Below, one piece after another: positions 1-7,320 of a stretch of 64,000 nt of DNA (the first letter of the stretch is position 1; each line of letters opens with the position of its first letter). The stretch comes from Microcaldota archaeon. GTDB taxonomy: Archaea; Micrarchaeota; Micrarchaeia; Micrarchaeales; Micrarchaeaceae. Both the position numbers and the translations under genes were made by a program. The stretch spans positions 1 through 64,000 of the forward strand of contig JAJZJM010000003.1 of the NCBI GenBank assembly GCA_021810105.1, given 5' to 3'. The notes under the pieces are model-generated. The model ran no database searches, was not told the origin of the DNA, and saw only the letters and a list, made by a program, of their open reading frames with translations.

Positions 1-132
1 GTGAGAAAAATGGAAACGTATACATGCCCGATGCACCCGAAGGTGCGTTCTAACAAGAAAGGAAAATGCCCGGAATGCGGGATGGATTTAGTGCCTCAGA
101 AAAAGTCGGGGAGTAGTTGTGGATGCTACTGA
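1..132 (+). CDS. Small heavy-metal-binding (HMBD) peptide, possibly 5'-truncated
   Basis: The reading frame is open from base 1 (a GTG) through a TGA at 130-132. The first ATG is at base 10 and would give 40 residues. The sequence contains YTCPMHPKV and KCPECGMDLVP, the signature of the heavy-metal-binding domain found alone or at the N-terminus of copper ATPases and CusB-type proteins. The C-terminus adds a CGC cluster. It lies 8 bases before a cupredoxin gene, which fits a copper or mercury handling role, probably as a cytoplasmic metal chelator or chaperone. Because the frame is open at the window edge, it may be the end of a longer protein. Too short for the ORF track. Confidence 0.75.
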   Translation: MRKMETYTCPMHPKVRSNKKGKCPECGMDLVPQKKSGSSCGCY

Positions 133-140
133 AATAGTTG

Positions 141-935
141 ATGGATATGAAGAAAAAACTTATACGTTCGCAGAAGAGTGGTCGTGGGAATCAAAAGGCC
201 CTTACATACGTCCTGGTTGTCATAGCATTGCTGCTTTCTGTGATCGTCATTGAGCTTGCCGTTTCGCTTGCCGGCAGCAATGGCTATGGGAGTATATTTA
301 CAGGAATGATGGGAGGAAACAGCGGTAGCCTTATGGCCCAATACTCAGGCATGATGAGCATGATGACTGGAGGAGGAAGCAGTGGTATGATGGGAGGGGC
401 AGGCAATTTTAGTGCGCACATAGGCATAAGCGTAGCAGAATCATACGCAAATACGCCTCCTCCATACGCGCGTGCGTATTCCAATAACAATACCGTATCA
501 TTCAGCTCCGGCAACATTACGCTGATCGTGCTTGCAATGGGCGTGCAGCGGGCGATTAACCTTACACATGAACAGCCTCCCGCATTCGATTCCAACAGCT
601 CCGGCAACGCCTTCGTCATAGACGGGCTGATAGATCCCACCCTTATAATACCAAAAGGCGCAACAGTCCGTGTAGAATTCATAAACCTGGACTCAAGCGA
701 ATACCACAACGTGATAATGACCGCCACAGGGCCCCCGTATCAATACATGCCTATGTCTGCCATGAATGGCATAGTGTCCATGATGCCGATAATACCGCAT
801 GCAGATTATTCCAACGGCTCTGCTTCGGAATACAACTATACCGCAGTGTTTGACAACGCCGGAACATACTGGTATTTGTGTGTGTATCCAGGGCACGCGC
901 AGATGGGCATGTATGGAGAAATAATTGTAACGTAA
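141..935 (+). CDS. Membrane-anchored sulfocyanin-like blue copper protein
   Basis: The protein has a lysine-rich start, one N-terminal membrane helix (about residues 24-46), a Gly/Met/Ser-rich linker with many MM pairs, then a cupredoxin domain. Type 1 copper ligands are visible: a His in SSEYHNVIM, and Cys, His and Met in CVYPGHAQMGM near the C-terminus. This pattern matches sulfocyanin/rusticyanin-type proteins, which carry electrons on the outer face of the membrane in acidophilic archaea. The Met-rich linker could bind extra copper. The track starts at TTG 138; ATG 141 is more likely. No heme-copper oxidase is present in the window, so its electron partner is not visible here; cytochrome bd is 14 kb away. 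Confidence 0.85.
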   Translation: MDMKKKLIRSQKSGRGNQKALTYVLVVIALLLSVIVIELAVSLAGSNGYGSIFTGMMGGNSGSLMAQYSGMMSMMTGGGSSGMMGGAGNFSAHIGISVAESYANTPPPYARAYSNNNTVSFSSGNITLIVLAMGVQRAINLTHEQPPAFDSNSSGNAFVIDGLIDPTLIIPKGATVRVEFINLDSSEYHNVIMTATGPPYQYMPMSAMNGIVSMMPIIPHADYSNGSASEYNYTAVFDNAGTYWYLCVYPGHAQMGMYGEIIVT

Positions 936-951
936 TGACAAGCGAGGTGTA

Positions 952-1344
952 ATTATAGATATAGAAGATTTTACATATGTCATCGAAACGGAGAATAGCT
1001 TTGATGAAGCTGTTGTTTCTGTCTTGAAAGCTGTAGAACAGAAAGGTTGGTCATTGTTCCAGATTTATGACATAAAAGAAAGGTTGGCTGCAAAAGGTTT
1101 CAGACAGGAACCATTGAAAATCATCGAAATCTGCTCTGGGAAGTACGCAAACCAATTCCTGGACAAGAATAGGCTAGTGTCGCTTTGCATGCCGTGCAAA
1201 ATCAATGTCCTTGAAGAAAACGGAAAGGTAAAGATAGTTGGTATGAAACCAACTATGATCTCCCAATTATTCCCGGAGGTCAGCCAAAAGGATGTTGAAG
1301 AAGTAGAAAAAGAGATAAAGGAAATTGTCGACAACTCAAGGTAA
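952..1344 (+). CDS. DUF302 family protein, probably with a non-AUG start
   Basis: The track starts at TTG 1024, but the frame stays open upstream and supplies the usual DUF302 beginning (DFTYVIETENSFDEAV). A GAGGTG ribosome site at 944-949 precedes ATT 952 and ATA 955, and there is no ATG or GTG in frame after the site. The start given is therefore ATT 952, about 130 residues. DUF302 proteins are small alpha/beta domains often found beside metal or redox genes; their exact function is not established. Here it follows the sulfocyanin-like gene after 16 bases and is probably cotranscribed. C-terminal residues form a charged helix. Confidence 0.75.
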   Translation: MIDIEDFTYVIETENSFDEAVVSVLKAVEQKGWSLFQIYDIKERLAAKGFRQEPLKIIEICSGKYANQFLDKNRLVSLCMPCKINVLEENGKVKIVGMKPTMISQLFPEVSQKDVEEVEKEIKEIVDNSR

Positions 1345-1523
1345 TAGAGCAAATACTTTAGGCATTTGGTTATTCGGTATGGCAATATTTAATTTCTTCC
1401 GTTAACACGCACCACAAATCTGGCATTTCATACGCTTTGCACTATGCTGTCTAGATTGGTAGAGAGTGGAGAGCCTGATGCGGCTATCGTTCCGTTTGAA
1501 TTTATTATGTAATAAATCTCTAG

Positions 1524-1676
1524 ATGGCCTCTAGGTTCGCTAGGCACGCCAGTTCTTCGACTACGATGCGTTATATAGCGAAAGACAAGGATGAGCTTTA
1601 CAAGAAGATAGACTTCGCTTTCAGCGACAAGATAATGCCGTTGAAGGCACTTTCAAAATCTATTCAGGCAAATTAG
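1524..1676 (+). pseudogene. Remnant of a tyrosine recombinase C-terminus
   Basis: An open stretch of 50 codons reads FARHASSSTTMRYIAKDKDE near its start. This matches the end of tyrosine integrases, where a histidine is followed by S-x-STT-x-RY containing the catalytic tyrosine. No upstream catalytic domain is present in any frame, so only the last portion survives. The stretch 1345-1523 holds no other recognisable gene. The remnant suggests that the metal island was brought in or bounded by an integrated element. Confidence 0.55.
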
Positions 1677-1809
1677 CATCGACATCCTCGACCCAGTCTG
1701 AAAGTTGATTTGGCTGCCCTATTTTGGTTATTCTCTTGAGGCTTGATTGATAGATAGAAACTCTGACAGGATTTGGATAGTCATATACAGCAACTTGTAT
1801 CTTTAACAT
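1660..1809 (-). CDS. Small hypothetical protein overlapping the merA 3' end
   Basis: A 49-codon frame begins at an ATG (1809-1807) inside the last codons of merA and ends with TAG at 1660. The product reads MLKIQVAVYD at the start and ends with an acidic tail. It overlaps merA by 29 bases, compatible with translational coupling, and overlaps the recombinase remnant on the other strand. No family is recognised. It could be a chance frame; the uninterrupted coding look and the overlap are the only support. Confidence 0.35.
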   Translation of the reverse strand: MLKIQVAVYDYPNPVRVSIYQSSLKRITKIGQPNQLSDWVEDVDANLPE

Positions 1810-3208
1810 TTCTAAAGAAGGATTGGGCGACTATTTTCAAAGCCTCAGACATAGTTGGAAATACGTGCACCGTGTCTATTACATCCTCTACTTTATACCC
1901 ATTTTTTACTATCATAACAGCTTCATGGATAATCTCTGCTGCCATTGGCGAAAGTATTTGGACTCCCAGGACAACATGCGTTTCTGGATGTGCAACCATC
2001 TTTATCATGCCTCTAGTATCGCCCATTATGATAGCCTTTGGCACATCGGTAAATCTAACTAGCCTACATGTGCAAGCTTTGAACTTTTCAAGCACTTCCC
2101 TTTCAGTTATACCAACACTTGCGAATTGTGGGTCTGTGAATATAGCTTTTGGTACAACATTTTTATCAATTTTCCTATGAGTACCACGTAATGCATTTTC
2201 AGCTGCATATGTGCCTTCCCTAGCTGCAAGCGATTCTAGCATGGGTTCTCCTGTTACATCGCCAGCAGCGAATATGTTGGGATTTTCTGTCCTCATTTCC
2301 GAATCTATTACTATCTCACCTTTAGTACCGATTTTAATTCTAGCTTTTTCAGCATTCAGTTCCTTTATGTTTGGGGTTCTTCCTGTAGCAAAGAGAATCG
2401 CAGCCGCTTCAAACCTGACTGATTTTCCATCAACCTCGGTATTTACAATAGCTTTATTGCTTGTAGTATTTCTCTCAAAGCCTTTGAGATTGACATTTGT
2501 ATGTATCTCCATTCCGTCTTCTTTTAAGTGCAATTCCATTGCTCTTGACATCTCCGGTTCTGCTTCAGGAATAAGCAATGGGCTTCTTTGCAGAAGAATT
2601 ACTTTTGTCCCGAACCTGTTGTACATCTGGGCAAATTCTAGGCCAAGAGCGCGACCCCCGACTACTATAAGCGATTCTGGGATTTTTTCCTGTTCAAGGC
2701 CTTCTATATTTGTCCAGTAGTTTACTTCGTTTAACCCTTGAAGCTTAGGTATCGACGGGCTAGCACCAGTAGCTATAATGAATTTTCCGCCTGAAATAAT
2801 TGTACTTTTATCGTTATGCCTGATTTCTATCTCTTTATCGGAGATGAAACCTGCAATGCCTTCATAAAGCTCTACGTTTGGCAGCTTGCTTAGCACCTTT
2901 TCGTATTTCTTGGATCTCAGGTCTTCTACAAGTTTTTTCTTGGATTCCATTATTTTAGCGAAATCGAACTCCTCATCATGTTGTACAATTGCGTTCTCTC
3001 CTAAATTGTGAATTTTTGTATTCCTGATAACCTCTCCACTAATAAGAAGTCTTTTGCTTGGAACGCAGCCGACATTAACGCATGTTCCGCCGATTGTACC
3101 TCCTTTTACCATGGCAGTCTTCTTGCCAAGCTCGTCGGCTTTTATTGCGGCGGCAAACGCGGCTGCGCCGGTGCCCAATATGACCAATTCGTATTCCTTG
3201 TTTGTCAA
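1781..3208 (-). CDS. merA: Mercuric reductase-like FAD disulfide oxidoreductase
   Basis: A 475-residue pyridine-nucleotide disulfide oxidoreductase. It has an N-terminal FAD motif (GTGAAAFAAA), the redox-active disulfide GGTCVNVGCVPSKR (Cys43, Cys48), an NAD(P)H motif VVGGRALGLEFAQ, and the dimerisation domain. The C-terminus ends DTSCCI. The vicinal Cys473-Cys474 pair is the MerA hallmark that hands Hg(II) to the active site. The N-terminal heavy-metal-associated domain seen in many bacterial MerA proteins is absent. The start is TTG 3208, supported by GAGGT 7 bases upstream. An ArsR-type regulator ends 13 bases before it, so the two form an operon. Reduction of Hg(II) to Hg(0) in the cytoplasm is the expected reaction; dihydrolipoamide dehydrogenase is less likely because of the CC tail. 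Confidence 0.88.
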   Translation of the reverse strand: MTNKEYELVILGTGAAAFAAAIKADELGKKTAMVKGGTIGGTCVNVGCVPSKRLLISGEVIRNTKIHNLGENAIVQHDEEFDFAKIMESKKKLVEDLRSKKYEKVLSKLPNVELYEGIAGFISDKEIEIRHNDKSTIISGGKFIIATGASPSIPKLQGLNEVNYWTNIEGLEQEKIPESLIVVGGRALGLEFAQMYNRFGTKVILLQRSPLLIPEAEPEMSRAMELHLKEDGMEIHTNVNLKGFERNTTSNKAIVNTEVDGKSVRFEAAAILFATGRTPNIKELNAEKARIKIGTKGEIVIDSEMRTENPNIFAAGDVTGEPMLESLAAREGTYAAENALRGTHRKIDKNVVPKAIFTDPQFASVGITEREVLEKFKACTCRLVRFTDVPKAIIMGDTRGMIKMVAHPETHVVLGVQILSPMAAEIIHEAVMIVKNGYKVEDVIDTVHVFPTMSEALKIVAQSFFRNVKDTSCCI

Positions 3209-3221
3209 ACTTACTACCTCT

Positions 3222-3560
3222 TCATTTAATAGTTACCTTTCTGATGTCGGAGAGTATTTCACAACCTCTCATTTTGTTTCCAAAAATCCGTGCATGTTTA
3301 TTTGCAGCCTCTATAATTGGCGTTATTGTATCTTTGTTGAGTTCGTATATTATTTTCTTCCCATCTCTTTTAGAGTAAACAAATCCACAAACCGCCAAGC
3401 AGCGTAGCTCGTGAGATATCCTAGACTGCGTTTCGTGTGTCTCTTCGCAGATTTCGCCTACATTCATAGGGGTCTTGAGGAGAGTCTCTATTATTGCCAG
3501 CCTAACCTCGTTTGAAAGCACCTTGAAAATGAATACGTTTATGTTATTCTCTCTTTGCAT
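3222..3560 (-). CDS. ArsR-family winged-helix metal-responsive regulator
   Basis: A 112-residue protein with the ArsR layout: FKVLSNEVRLAIIETL, a helix-turn-helix (VGEICEETHETQSRISHEL) and a beta wing (KRDGKKIIYEL). Cys38, Cys54, Cys58 and Cys100 are candidate metal ligands; 54 and 58 lie at the end of the recognition helix. It immediately precedes merA on the same strand, so it most likely represses the merA operon until a thiophilic metal binds. The true inducer (Hg, As or other) cannot be told from sequence. Confidence 0.85.
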   Translation of the reverse strand: MQRENNINVFIFKVLSNEVRLAIIETLLKTPMNVGEICEETHETQSRISHELRCLAVCGFVYSKRDGKKIIYELNKDTITPIIEAANKHARIFGNKMRGCEILSDIRKVTIK

Positions 3561-3580
3561 GTAAAATCAACATTTAATGG

Positions 3581-3691
3581 TCAACAGTCGCAGTTGCATT
3601 TCATTTCTCCGCCCTTATAGGGCTGCTCTTCTTGCGATATTTCCTGTGCATGAGCCATGTCCTTCTTTGCTTTCCGCTTTTGTTTTGCCAT
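3581..3691 (-). CDS. Small lysine-rich protein with a CxCxC tail
   Basis: A 36-codon frame missed by the ORF track, from ATG 3691 to TGA 3581. It starts MAKQKRKAKKDMAHAQEI and ends KCNCDC, with a basic first half and a cysteine-rich tail. It lies 20 bases before the ArsR-type gene on the same strand, so it would be the first gene of the merA operon. A cysteine tail in this place suggests metal sequestration or delivery. No family is recognised. Confidence 0.55.
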   Translation of the reverse strand: MAKQKRKAKKDMAHAQEISQEEQPYKGGEMKCNCDC

Positions 3692-3747
3692 AAAACCACA
3701 ATATAAATGTGTCAAATACATATTTATAACTTAACATATGATAGATT
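3692..3747. promoter_or_regulatory. AT-rich divergent promoter region between the merA operon and the membrane-protein gene
   Basis: These 56 bases separate two divergent genes and are strongly AT-rich. Two TATA-like stretches are visible, ATATAAATG near 3701 and ATTTATAAC at 3722-3730. The second lies about 20 bases before ATG 3748, as expected for a leaderless archaeal transcript. The region is short enough that one ArsR-type repressor could control both directions; no clear operator palindrome was identified. Confidence 0.45.
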
Positions 3748-4296
3748 ATGGATATAATGCCGTTTCTTGAGTATGAAAGTAATGCAATTAGAATGATACT
3801 TAAGGATATCCGTTACGTTTTGCTACTGGTTTTTTTATCGATAGTATTTACGGCCCTTTACCTTGTTCTCTTGCCTTCTTTGCCTAACGGCACTGTGAGT
3901 CTAACGTTCGTAAGATTCATCACGCCAATTCAGATAGCCTTCTCGATAATTTTCAGTGTTTTGTTGGGTCTTATAATAACGCTTAACATATCTATTAGAG
4001 GAATCCGAAATTCATCAAAATCTAAGAACGCCGCCACTGAAGCATCCGCAGGGGCGGTCTTAAGCACATTCGTAAACCTGCTTTGCTGTACTCCGATAGT
4101 GCCTTCAATTATTGCACTATTCGGCGCGTCTACGCCCTTTCTTTTTGCTTACTCTGTGCCTGTAGACGCATTTTTTGAGAATAATTACATTTATTTTTAT
4201 TTCATATCTGCCATCCTATTCGTTGTTTCAATCCATTATATTTCAAAGAGTGCGTGCTGTCGCACCATGAAAAGAGATGAAAACCATGACGAGTAA
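3748..4296 (+). CDS. Four-helix membrane protein with two vicinal Cys pairs, candidate metal transporter
   Basis: A 182-residue protein with membrane helices at about 21-43, 59-83, 103-126 and 148-167. Cys113-Cys114 sit inside the third helix (LLCCTPIVPS) and Cys170-Cys171 at its cytoplasmic-looking end (SACCRTM). Paired cysteines in a helix plus a second pair near the membrane edge are the arrangement used by MerT/MerC mercury importers, although the sequence is not recognisably MerT. It is divergent from arsR-merA and overlaps the next gene by 20 bases, so a role in mercury or copper movement across the membrane is the best inference. Family not recognised. Confidence 0.7.
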   Translation: MDIMPFLEYESNAIRMILKDIRYVLLLVFLSIVFTALYLVLLPSLPNGTVSLTFVRFITPIQIAFSIIFSVLLGLIITLNISIRGIRNSSKSKNAATEASAGAVLSTFVNLLCCTPIVPSIIALFGASTPFLFAYSVPVDAFFENNYIYFYFISAILFVVSIHYISKSACCRTMKRDENHDE

Positions 4297-5020
4297 ATGT
4301 AAATTTTGTAACAAGGAACTTGATTCTGATGCGGGCCTGATGGCACATTTCATTGACAAGCACAAGACGGATAAAGGCAACCTTGGCATTAACGAAGTAA
4401 AAAAGCGCAGCATAGGCGGCAGCACCATGCTTGTAATAGCAGCTATAGCGTGCTGTGGAATACTCATTTTATTAGTCTTGGGCGGCGGCATCGGATTCTT
4501 TAGTTTTTCGGCATTTCAGCATAGCCAAACCAGTGGTGTGCAGGCTGCAGGAAACCAGTCCGCGTACGGAATAGCCAACGCAACCGTTGGAGAGCTTGCA
4601 CCAAACATCCCGATTACATTGACAAACGGCACAAATATTACCTTAGGCGACCTGAGAGGCAAGCCAGTAGTATTGTGGTTGGTAACCACATGGTGCTCTT
4701 CGTGCCAAGAGGGAGAGCATATCCTGACATCTGGCGGCTATTACAGCGCAATACGCTCCAAAGGAGCGAATATAGTGATTATAGAGCTTTATAATGATTT
4801 AGGGCAGCCTGGTCCGTCCATACAGAGTTTCGCATACCAATATGGAAGCGGCACCCAAAATCCCGGATTGCTATATGGAATCTCTAATCTGAACGCAACC
4901 TATTCGTACGATCCGAAAGGCTACCTAGAGATTTATTACATAATAAATTCAAACGGAACGATAGCCGCATCAGGCTCTCCACTCTCTACCAATCTAGACA
5001 GCATAGTGCAAAGCGTATGA
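4277..5020 (+). CDS. Membrane-anchored thioredoxin-like protein with an N-terminal C2H2 zinc finger
   Basis: A 247-residue protein in three parts. Residues 8-29 form a C2H2 finger (Cys8, Cys11, His24, His29). Residues 50-78 are a membrane helix. From about 105 there is a TlpA/redoxin fold with the active site WCSSC (Cys140, Cys143). The topology would put the finger in the cytoplasm and the thioredoxin outside. TlpA-like proteins reduce or deliver thiols and metals on the outer membrane face. The gene overlaps the preceding Cys-pair membrane protein by 20 bases, so the two are translationally coupled and probably work together. ATG 4286 is an alternative start. The fusion is unusual. Confidence 0.8.
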   Translation: MKTMTSKCKFCNKELDSDAGLMAHFIDKHKTDKGNLGINEVKKRSIGGSTMLVIAAIACCGILILLVLGGGIGFFSFSAFQHSQTSGVQAAGNQSAYGIANATVGELAPNIPITLTNGTNITLGDLRGKPVVLWLVTTWCSSCQEGEHILTSGGYYSAIRSKGANIVIIELYNDLGQPGPSIQSFAYQYGSGTQNPGLLYGISNLNATYSYDPKGYLEIYYIINSNGTIAASGSPLSTNLDSIVQSV

Positions 5021-5203
5021 GCAAACATCTGTTCCATCAAAGCCCTAGTTTGCTGCGTAATGGCAAAATAAAATCAGACGCCATAACCATTTTTAATTTC
5101 CAAGGAAACCTGTAATCCTTAAAAACCACCACTCTATCGCCTAGCTACGCAAGGCTCACGAGGGGGTCGCTCCAACGTGCTTTAAACTGCCAACGCAGTA
5201 GTC

Positions 5204-5470
5204 GGCTGATTTTGCGGGGGGTCAAAATCAGCCTATGGCGTCCATGAAACCTTCTTTGGAAAAAGAAGGTTTCGCCGAGCAACCCGACCGCCAAAAGCGG
5301 GAGGGTTGCGAAGGCGTAGAGTTTCTCTACATGAAACTCTACATGAACGACTATAATATTGATGTGCAGTCATGTAGAGAGAAAAATACCTTGTTTTAAG
5401 AGCTTACGAGGGAGATTTTCTCTACATGGAATCTTCAAGTCATGTAGAGAACTTTGCCGCATGTAGAGAA
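5204..5470. repeat. Cluster of perfect hairpins and repeated TCTCTACATG motif
   Basis: In about 270 bases there are five inverted repeats in a row: GGCTGATTTTG (5204-5214 with 5223-5233), GAAACCTTCTTT (5246-5257 with 5262-5273), GCAACCC with an inner CCGC/GCGG (5279-5309), TAGAGTTTC (5317-5325 with 5333-5341) and TTCTCTACATG (5418-5428 with 5441-5451). The motif TCTCTACATG or its complement CATGTAGAGA occurs at about 5324, 5371, 5419, 5441 and 5460, with a close variant at 5336. No coding frame is seen. It may be a structured RNA, a protein-binding array or the remains of a mobile element. Confidence 0.7.
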
Positions 5471-5474
5471 ACCC

Positions 5475-5657
5475 AAAATTAGGCAGGAAAATGGCCAAAA
5501 CCCAAGATTAAGCCGTTCTTTGCCTTCGGCTAAGCTTATGGCTCAATCTGGGCCGGGTTCAATTTTAGTGCAAAACCGCACCCGGCGTCTATATAAATTT
5601 TGGGCGTAAAATAACTATGAATAATCGGGGTTCATTTGCAGGCAAATGTGCTTAATC
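5475..5657 (+). other. Non-coding stretch with a TATA-like box before the tRNA-like locus
   Basis: No gene is seen. An imperfect inverted repeat (CCAAGATTAAGCC near 5502 with GGCTCAATCTGG near 5540) and a strong TATA-like box, TATATAAATT, at 5591-5600 are present. The sequence AATCGGGGTT occurs twice, at about 5632 and 5654, with a CATTTG/CAAATG hairpin between the copies. The box would place transcription start near 5620, ahead of the tRNA-like locus. Confidence 0.4.
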
Positions 5658-5786
5658 GGGGTTGCTATGGCTAACAAAGATACACGGCGAAATTCGGCTA
5701 TTCTTTCGCCTAAAGTTGCGGGTTCAAATCCCGTCATGCCCGATACTGCAATGACGGATATCCGAGTTCGAATCTCGGCAGCCCCA
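5658..5786 (+). tRNA. Nested tRNA-like locus; outer parts fit an interrupted tRNA-Cys(GCA)
   Basis: The ends pair as an acceptor stem: GGGGTTG (5658-5664) with CAGCCCC (5779-5785), then discriminator A. A T-arm lies at 5762-5778 (CCGAG, TTCGAAT, CTCGG). Before it, CTGCAAT (5746-5752) is an anticodon loop reading GCA, and GACGG (5753-5757) pairs with CCGTC (5731-5735). A weak D-arm, TAT/ATA around GGCTAACAAAG, fits at 5666-5682. The mature tRNA would therefore need removal of about 46 bases (5685-5730) and about 10 bases (5736-5745). The removed part itself contains a second T-arm (5718-5734) followed by CATGCCCG. It may be an intron-containing tRNA, two overlapping tRNAs or a scar of integration; the exact structure is not resolved. 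Confidence 0.5.
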
Positions 5787-5790
5787 TACA

Positions 5791-5952
5791 TTATTCTAAT
5801 AAGCAATCGTCACAAACGCAAGTATCTGTGATATTCTTTATTATCTCTCTTCTATATCTGGTCACCTTTTTACCAAAACACCAGCACAATTTTCCTCCTT
5901 CTCCTTCGCAGTCAAATTTTTTATTGCAAATAGGACATTTTCTTGCACTCAT
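5791..5952 (-). CDS. Cysteine-rich CWC-like small zinc protein
   Basis: A 53-residue frame missed by the ORF track, from ATG 5952 to TAA 5791. Cysteines are arranged as CPICNKKFDC, then LCWCF, then TCVCDDC. This matches the small bacterial and archaeal cysteine-rich CWC family, a probable zinc-binding protein without an assigned role. It ends 5 bases from the tRNA-like locus, convergent with it. Confidence 0.7.
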   Translation of the reverse strand: MSARKCPICNKKFDCEGEGGKLCWCFGKKVTRYRREIIKNITDTCVCDDCLLE

Positions 5953-6014
5953 GGCATCAATGAATTTACTATAATAATGATAAAAACCTTAACTTGCATA
6001 TACAATAAGATTGT

Positions 6015-7307
6015 ATGACGAATGATGTTACTGCAGAAGAGGCTCTTTTGCTGCACCATAAGCGCAAGGGAAAAATTGAGATTATAGGAAAAACCAGCAT
6101 ACTTAACCAGCGAGATCTTTCAATATGCTATACTCCTGGAGTGGCAGAGGTAAGCCGCGTAATAAGCCAGGATACGGCAAAATCCTATGATTATACAAAC
6201 CGCGCAAATACGATTGTGATAATAAGCGATGGTACAAGGGTGCTTGAGATGGGCCCTCTCGGCCCAGAAGCCGAAATGCCAATACTGGAAGGCAAATCTC
6301 TTCTATTCAAAAAATTTGGAGGGGTTGATGCAATACCTATAGTTGTTGCGTCAAAAGATAAAGATGATATAATAAAATTCGCAAAAATGTTCAAGCCATC
6401 CGTAGCTGCAATTGCCATAGAAGACATAGAATCGCCAAAAGTATTCAATATAACAAGAAAGCTTTCTGAAGAGGTAGGTATACCTGTATTCCATGATGAT
6501 AGAGAAGGAACTTCGATGGTTGTAAGGGCTGCACTGATAAATGCACTAAAATTAGTAGGAAAAGACCCCAAAAAGGTAAAAGTGGTTATAAATGGGGCTG
6601 GCGCCGCAGGTCATGGAATATCTGAGATCTTATCCGATTCGGGAATAAAGCACATCATAGTATGCGATAAGAAAGGTGCAATATACAAAGGAAGAGACCA
6701 GGATATGGGACAGTTCAAAAATGAGATTGCAAACATGACTAACCATTCCATGGCAAAAGGCACTCTCAAAGATATGGCAAAAGATGCAGACGTTCTGATA
6801 GGCGTATCAGCAAAAGGGCTTTTTAACAAGGAAATAATATCATCCATGGCACATAATCCAATAGTGTTTGCTTTGGCTAACCCTGGCCCTGAAATAGAAT
6901 ATGAAGAGGCATTGGCAGCTGGAGCTGCGATAGTCGCTACCGGAAGGAGCGATAGGCCCAATCAAGTGAATAATTATGTTGCATTCCCAGGCTTCTTCAG
7001 GGGGCTTCTTTCATGCCGTGCGTCAAAGATAACAAAAAGCATGATAATCGCCGCTAGTGATGCAATAGCGTCAAGCATAAATAAAACAGAGCTTTCCAAA
7101 GATCATATAATACCAAAATACGACCTTCAGAAAGATTATATAAACCTTGCATACAGAGTTGCAATGGCCGTATCAGAGACAGCAGTAAAAGAAGGAGTTG
7201 CCAAAATTAACGTGAGCAGAAAGGAGATGAAATCCGAAGTAAGAAAAATCTTGATAAGGTATAATAAAATAGAGAAGCAGGTGGAAAAGCTAAACAAGAA
7301 GGCATGA
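6015..7307 (+). CDS. maeB: NAD(P)-dependent malic enzyme
   Basis: A 430-residue protein of the short malic enzyme type. The substrate-side motif CYTPGVAEVS carries the catalytic Tyr, FHDDREGTSMVV carries acidic metal ligands, and VVINGAGAAGHGISEIL is the dinucleotide-binding fold. It catalyses oxidative decarboxylation of malate to pyruvate. The phosphotransacetylase-like tail of long MaeB proteins is absent. The gene leads a run of TCA genes (sdhA, anchor, sdhB, fumarase) with a 13-base gap to sdhA, so it links the cycle to pyruvate. Confidence 0.9.
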   Translation: MTNDVTAEEALLLHHKRKGKIEIIGKTSILNQRDLSICYTPGVAEVSRVISQDTAKSYDYTNRANTIVIISDGTRVLEMGPLGPEAEMPILEGKSLLFKKFGGVDAIPIVVASKDKDDIIKFAKMFKPSVAAIAIEDIESPKVFNITRKLSEEVGIPVFHDDREGTSMVVRAALINALKLVGKDPKKVKVVINGAGAAGHGISEILSDSGIKHIIVCDKKGAIYKGRDQDMGQFKNEIANMTNHSMAKGTLKDMAKDADVLIGVSAKGLFNKEIISSMAHNPIVFALANPGPEIEYEEALAAGAAIVATGRSDRPNQVNNYVAFPGFFRGLLSCRASKITKSMIIAASDAIASSINKTELSKDHIIPKYDLQKDYINLAYRVAMAVSETAVKEGVAKINVSRKEMKSEVRKILIRYNKIEKQVEKLNKKA

Positions 7308-7320
7308 GCAACTGAGCTTT

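Noticed and set aside
1451-1512. Short frame MLSRLVESGEPDAA upstream of the recombinase remnant
   Set aside because: Only 22 codons, no ribosome site and no recognisable family.
5204-5470. CRISPR array
   Set aside because: The repeated motif is only 10 bases, occurs in both orientations and has irregular spacing; no cas genes are present.
5615-5831. Two overlapping ORFs (5615-5806 minus and 5646-5831 plus) in the track
   Set aside because: Both are translations of tRNA-like T-arms (GFEPAT- and GSNPV-type peptides), a known artefact.
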